Positions 6,039-6,120 of a stretch of DNA of 6,120 nucleotides are shown here, piece by piece. Position numbers and translations under genes: made by a program. This DNA is from Pseudomaricurvus sp965662505 (GTDB taxonomy: Bacteria > Pseudomonadota > Gammaproteobacteria > Pseudomonadales > Cellvibrionaceae). A model generated the notes under the pieces. The model was not told where the DNA came from and made no database searches. It saw only the letters and a list, made by a program, of their open reading frames with translations. Location: the NCBI RefSeq assembly GCF_965662505.1, contig NZ_CBFIHX010000165.1, forward strand, positions 1-6,120, written 5' to 3'. Position 1 is the stretch's first letter. Each line of letters opens with the position of its first letter.

Positions 6039-6120
6039 CACAGCTGCAAGCGGGTAAGATCAACTAACGCCCACCCGGTATCTCGCTCTGGCTATGGATT
6101 ACCGAGTTATTCTGAGGCTT

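Noticed and set aside
6064..6120. Possible C-terminus of a minus-strand gene entering from the right edge (18 open codons ending in TAG)
   Set aside because: Eighteen codons are too few to distinguish from chance, and no terminator or homology supports it.
6094..6120. ATG near the right edge (MDYRVILRL) as a gene start
   Set aside because: No ribosome binding site precedes it and only nine codons are visible.

Overview
The window looks like part of a gammaproteobacterial chromosome. This inference rests on the protein families (a Sec-exported catalase-peroxidase, a YhbW-type luciferase-like oxidoreductase, a Rap1a/Tai-like protein, a YciA-like acyl-CoA thioesterase), the E. coli-like Shine-Dalgarno and sigma-70 signals, and a good match to the enterobacterial OxyR operator. 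No taxon below class can be supported from sequence alone. No mobile element, CRISPR array, tRNA or rRNA was seen. A run of 10 N near the left end marks a draft-assembly gap.

Layout. The left edge holds the open end of a gene of unknown function, broken by the N gap (2-277). It is followed on the same strand by a complete but unrecognised acidic 249-residue protein (296-1045). A strong bidirectional hairpin terminator (1053-1090) separates it from katG, which converges on it from the right (1120-3312, minus). katG encodes a full-length, two-domain catalase-peroxidase with a signal peptide, so it should act in the periplasm. Its upstream region (3313-3673) carries a consistent promoter, and directly upstream of the -35 hexamer lies a near-consensus 37-bp OxyR tetranucleotide array (3409-3445). 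This is the best-supported regulatory element in the window.

Next on the minus strand is a small exported four-cysteine protein of the Rap1a/Tai immunity type (3674-4093), with no recognisable cognate effector beside it. A 13-bp tandem repeat sits in its leader. Then comes a divergent pair: a YhbW-like flavin-dependent monooxygenase homologue (4292-5275, minus) and a hotdog-fold acyl-CoA thioesterase (5463-5939, plus). Their shared 187-bp intergenic region has two separate dyad elements: a 28-bp near-palindrome on the oxidoreductase side, and an 8-bp perfect inverted repeat spanning the -10 and ribosome binding site of the thioesterase. The last 180 bases hold no gene that can be supported.

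Functional reading. katG is probably an H2O2-inducible periplasmic peroxide defence gene under OxyR. The divergent monooxygenase/thioesterase pair may be co-regulated, but no pathway can be assigned. The window does not contain a clear new multi-gene system. The points most worth checking are the regulatory architectures and the unassigned left-hand pair of genes.
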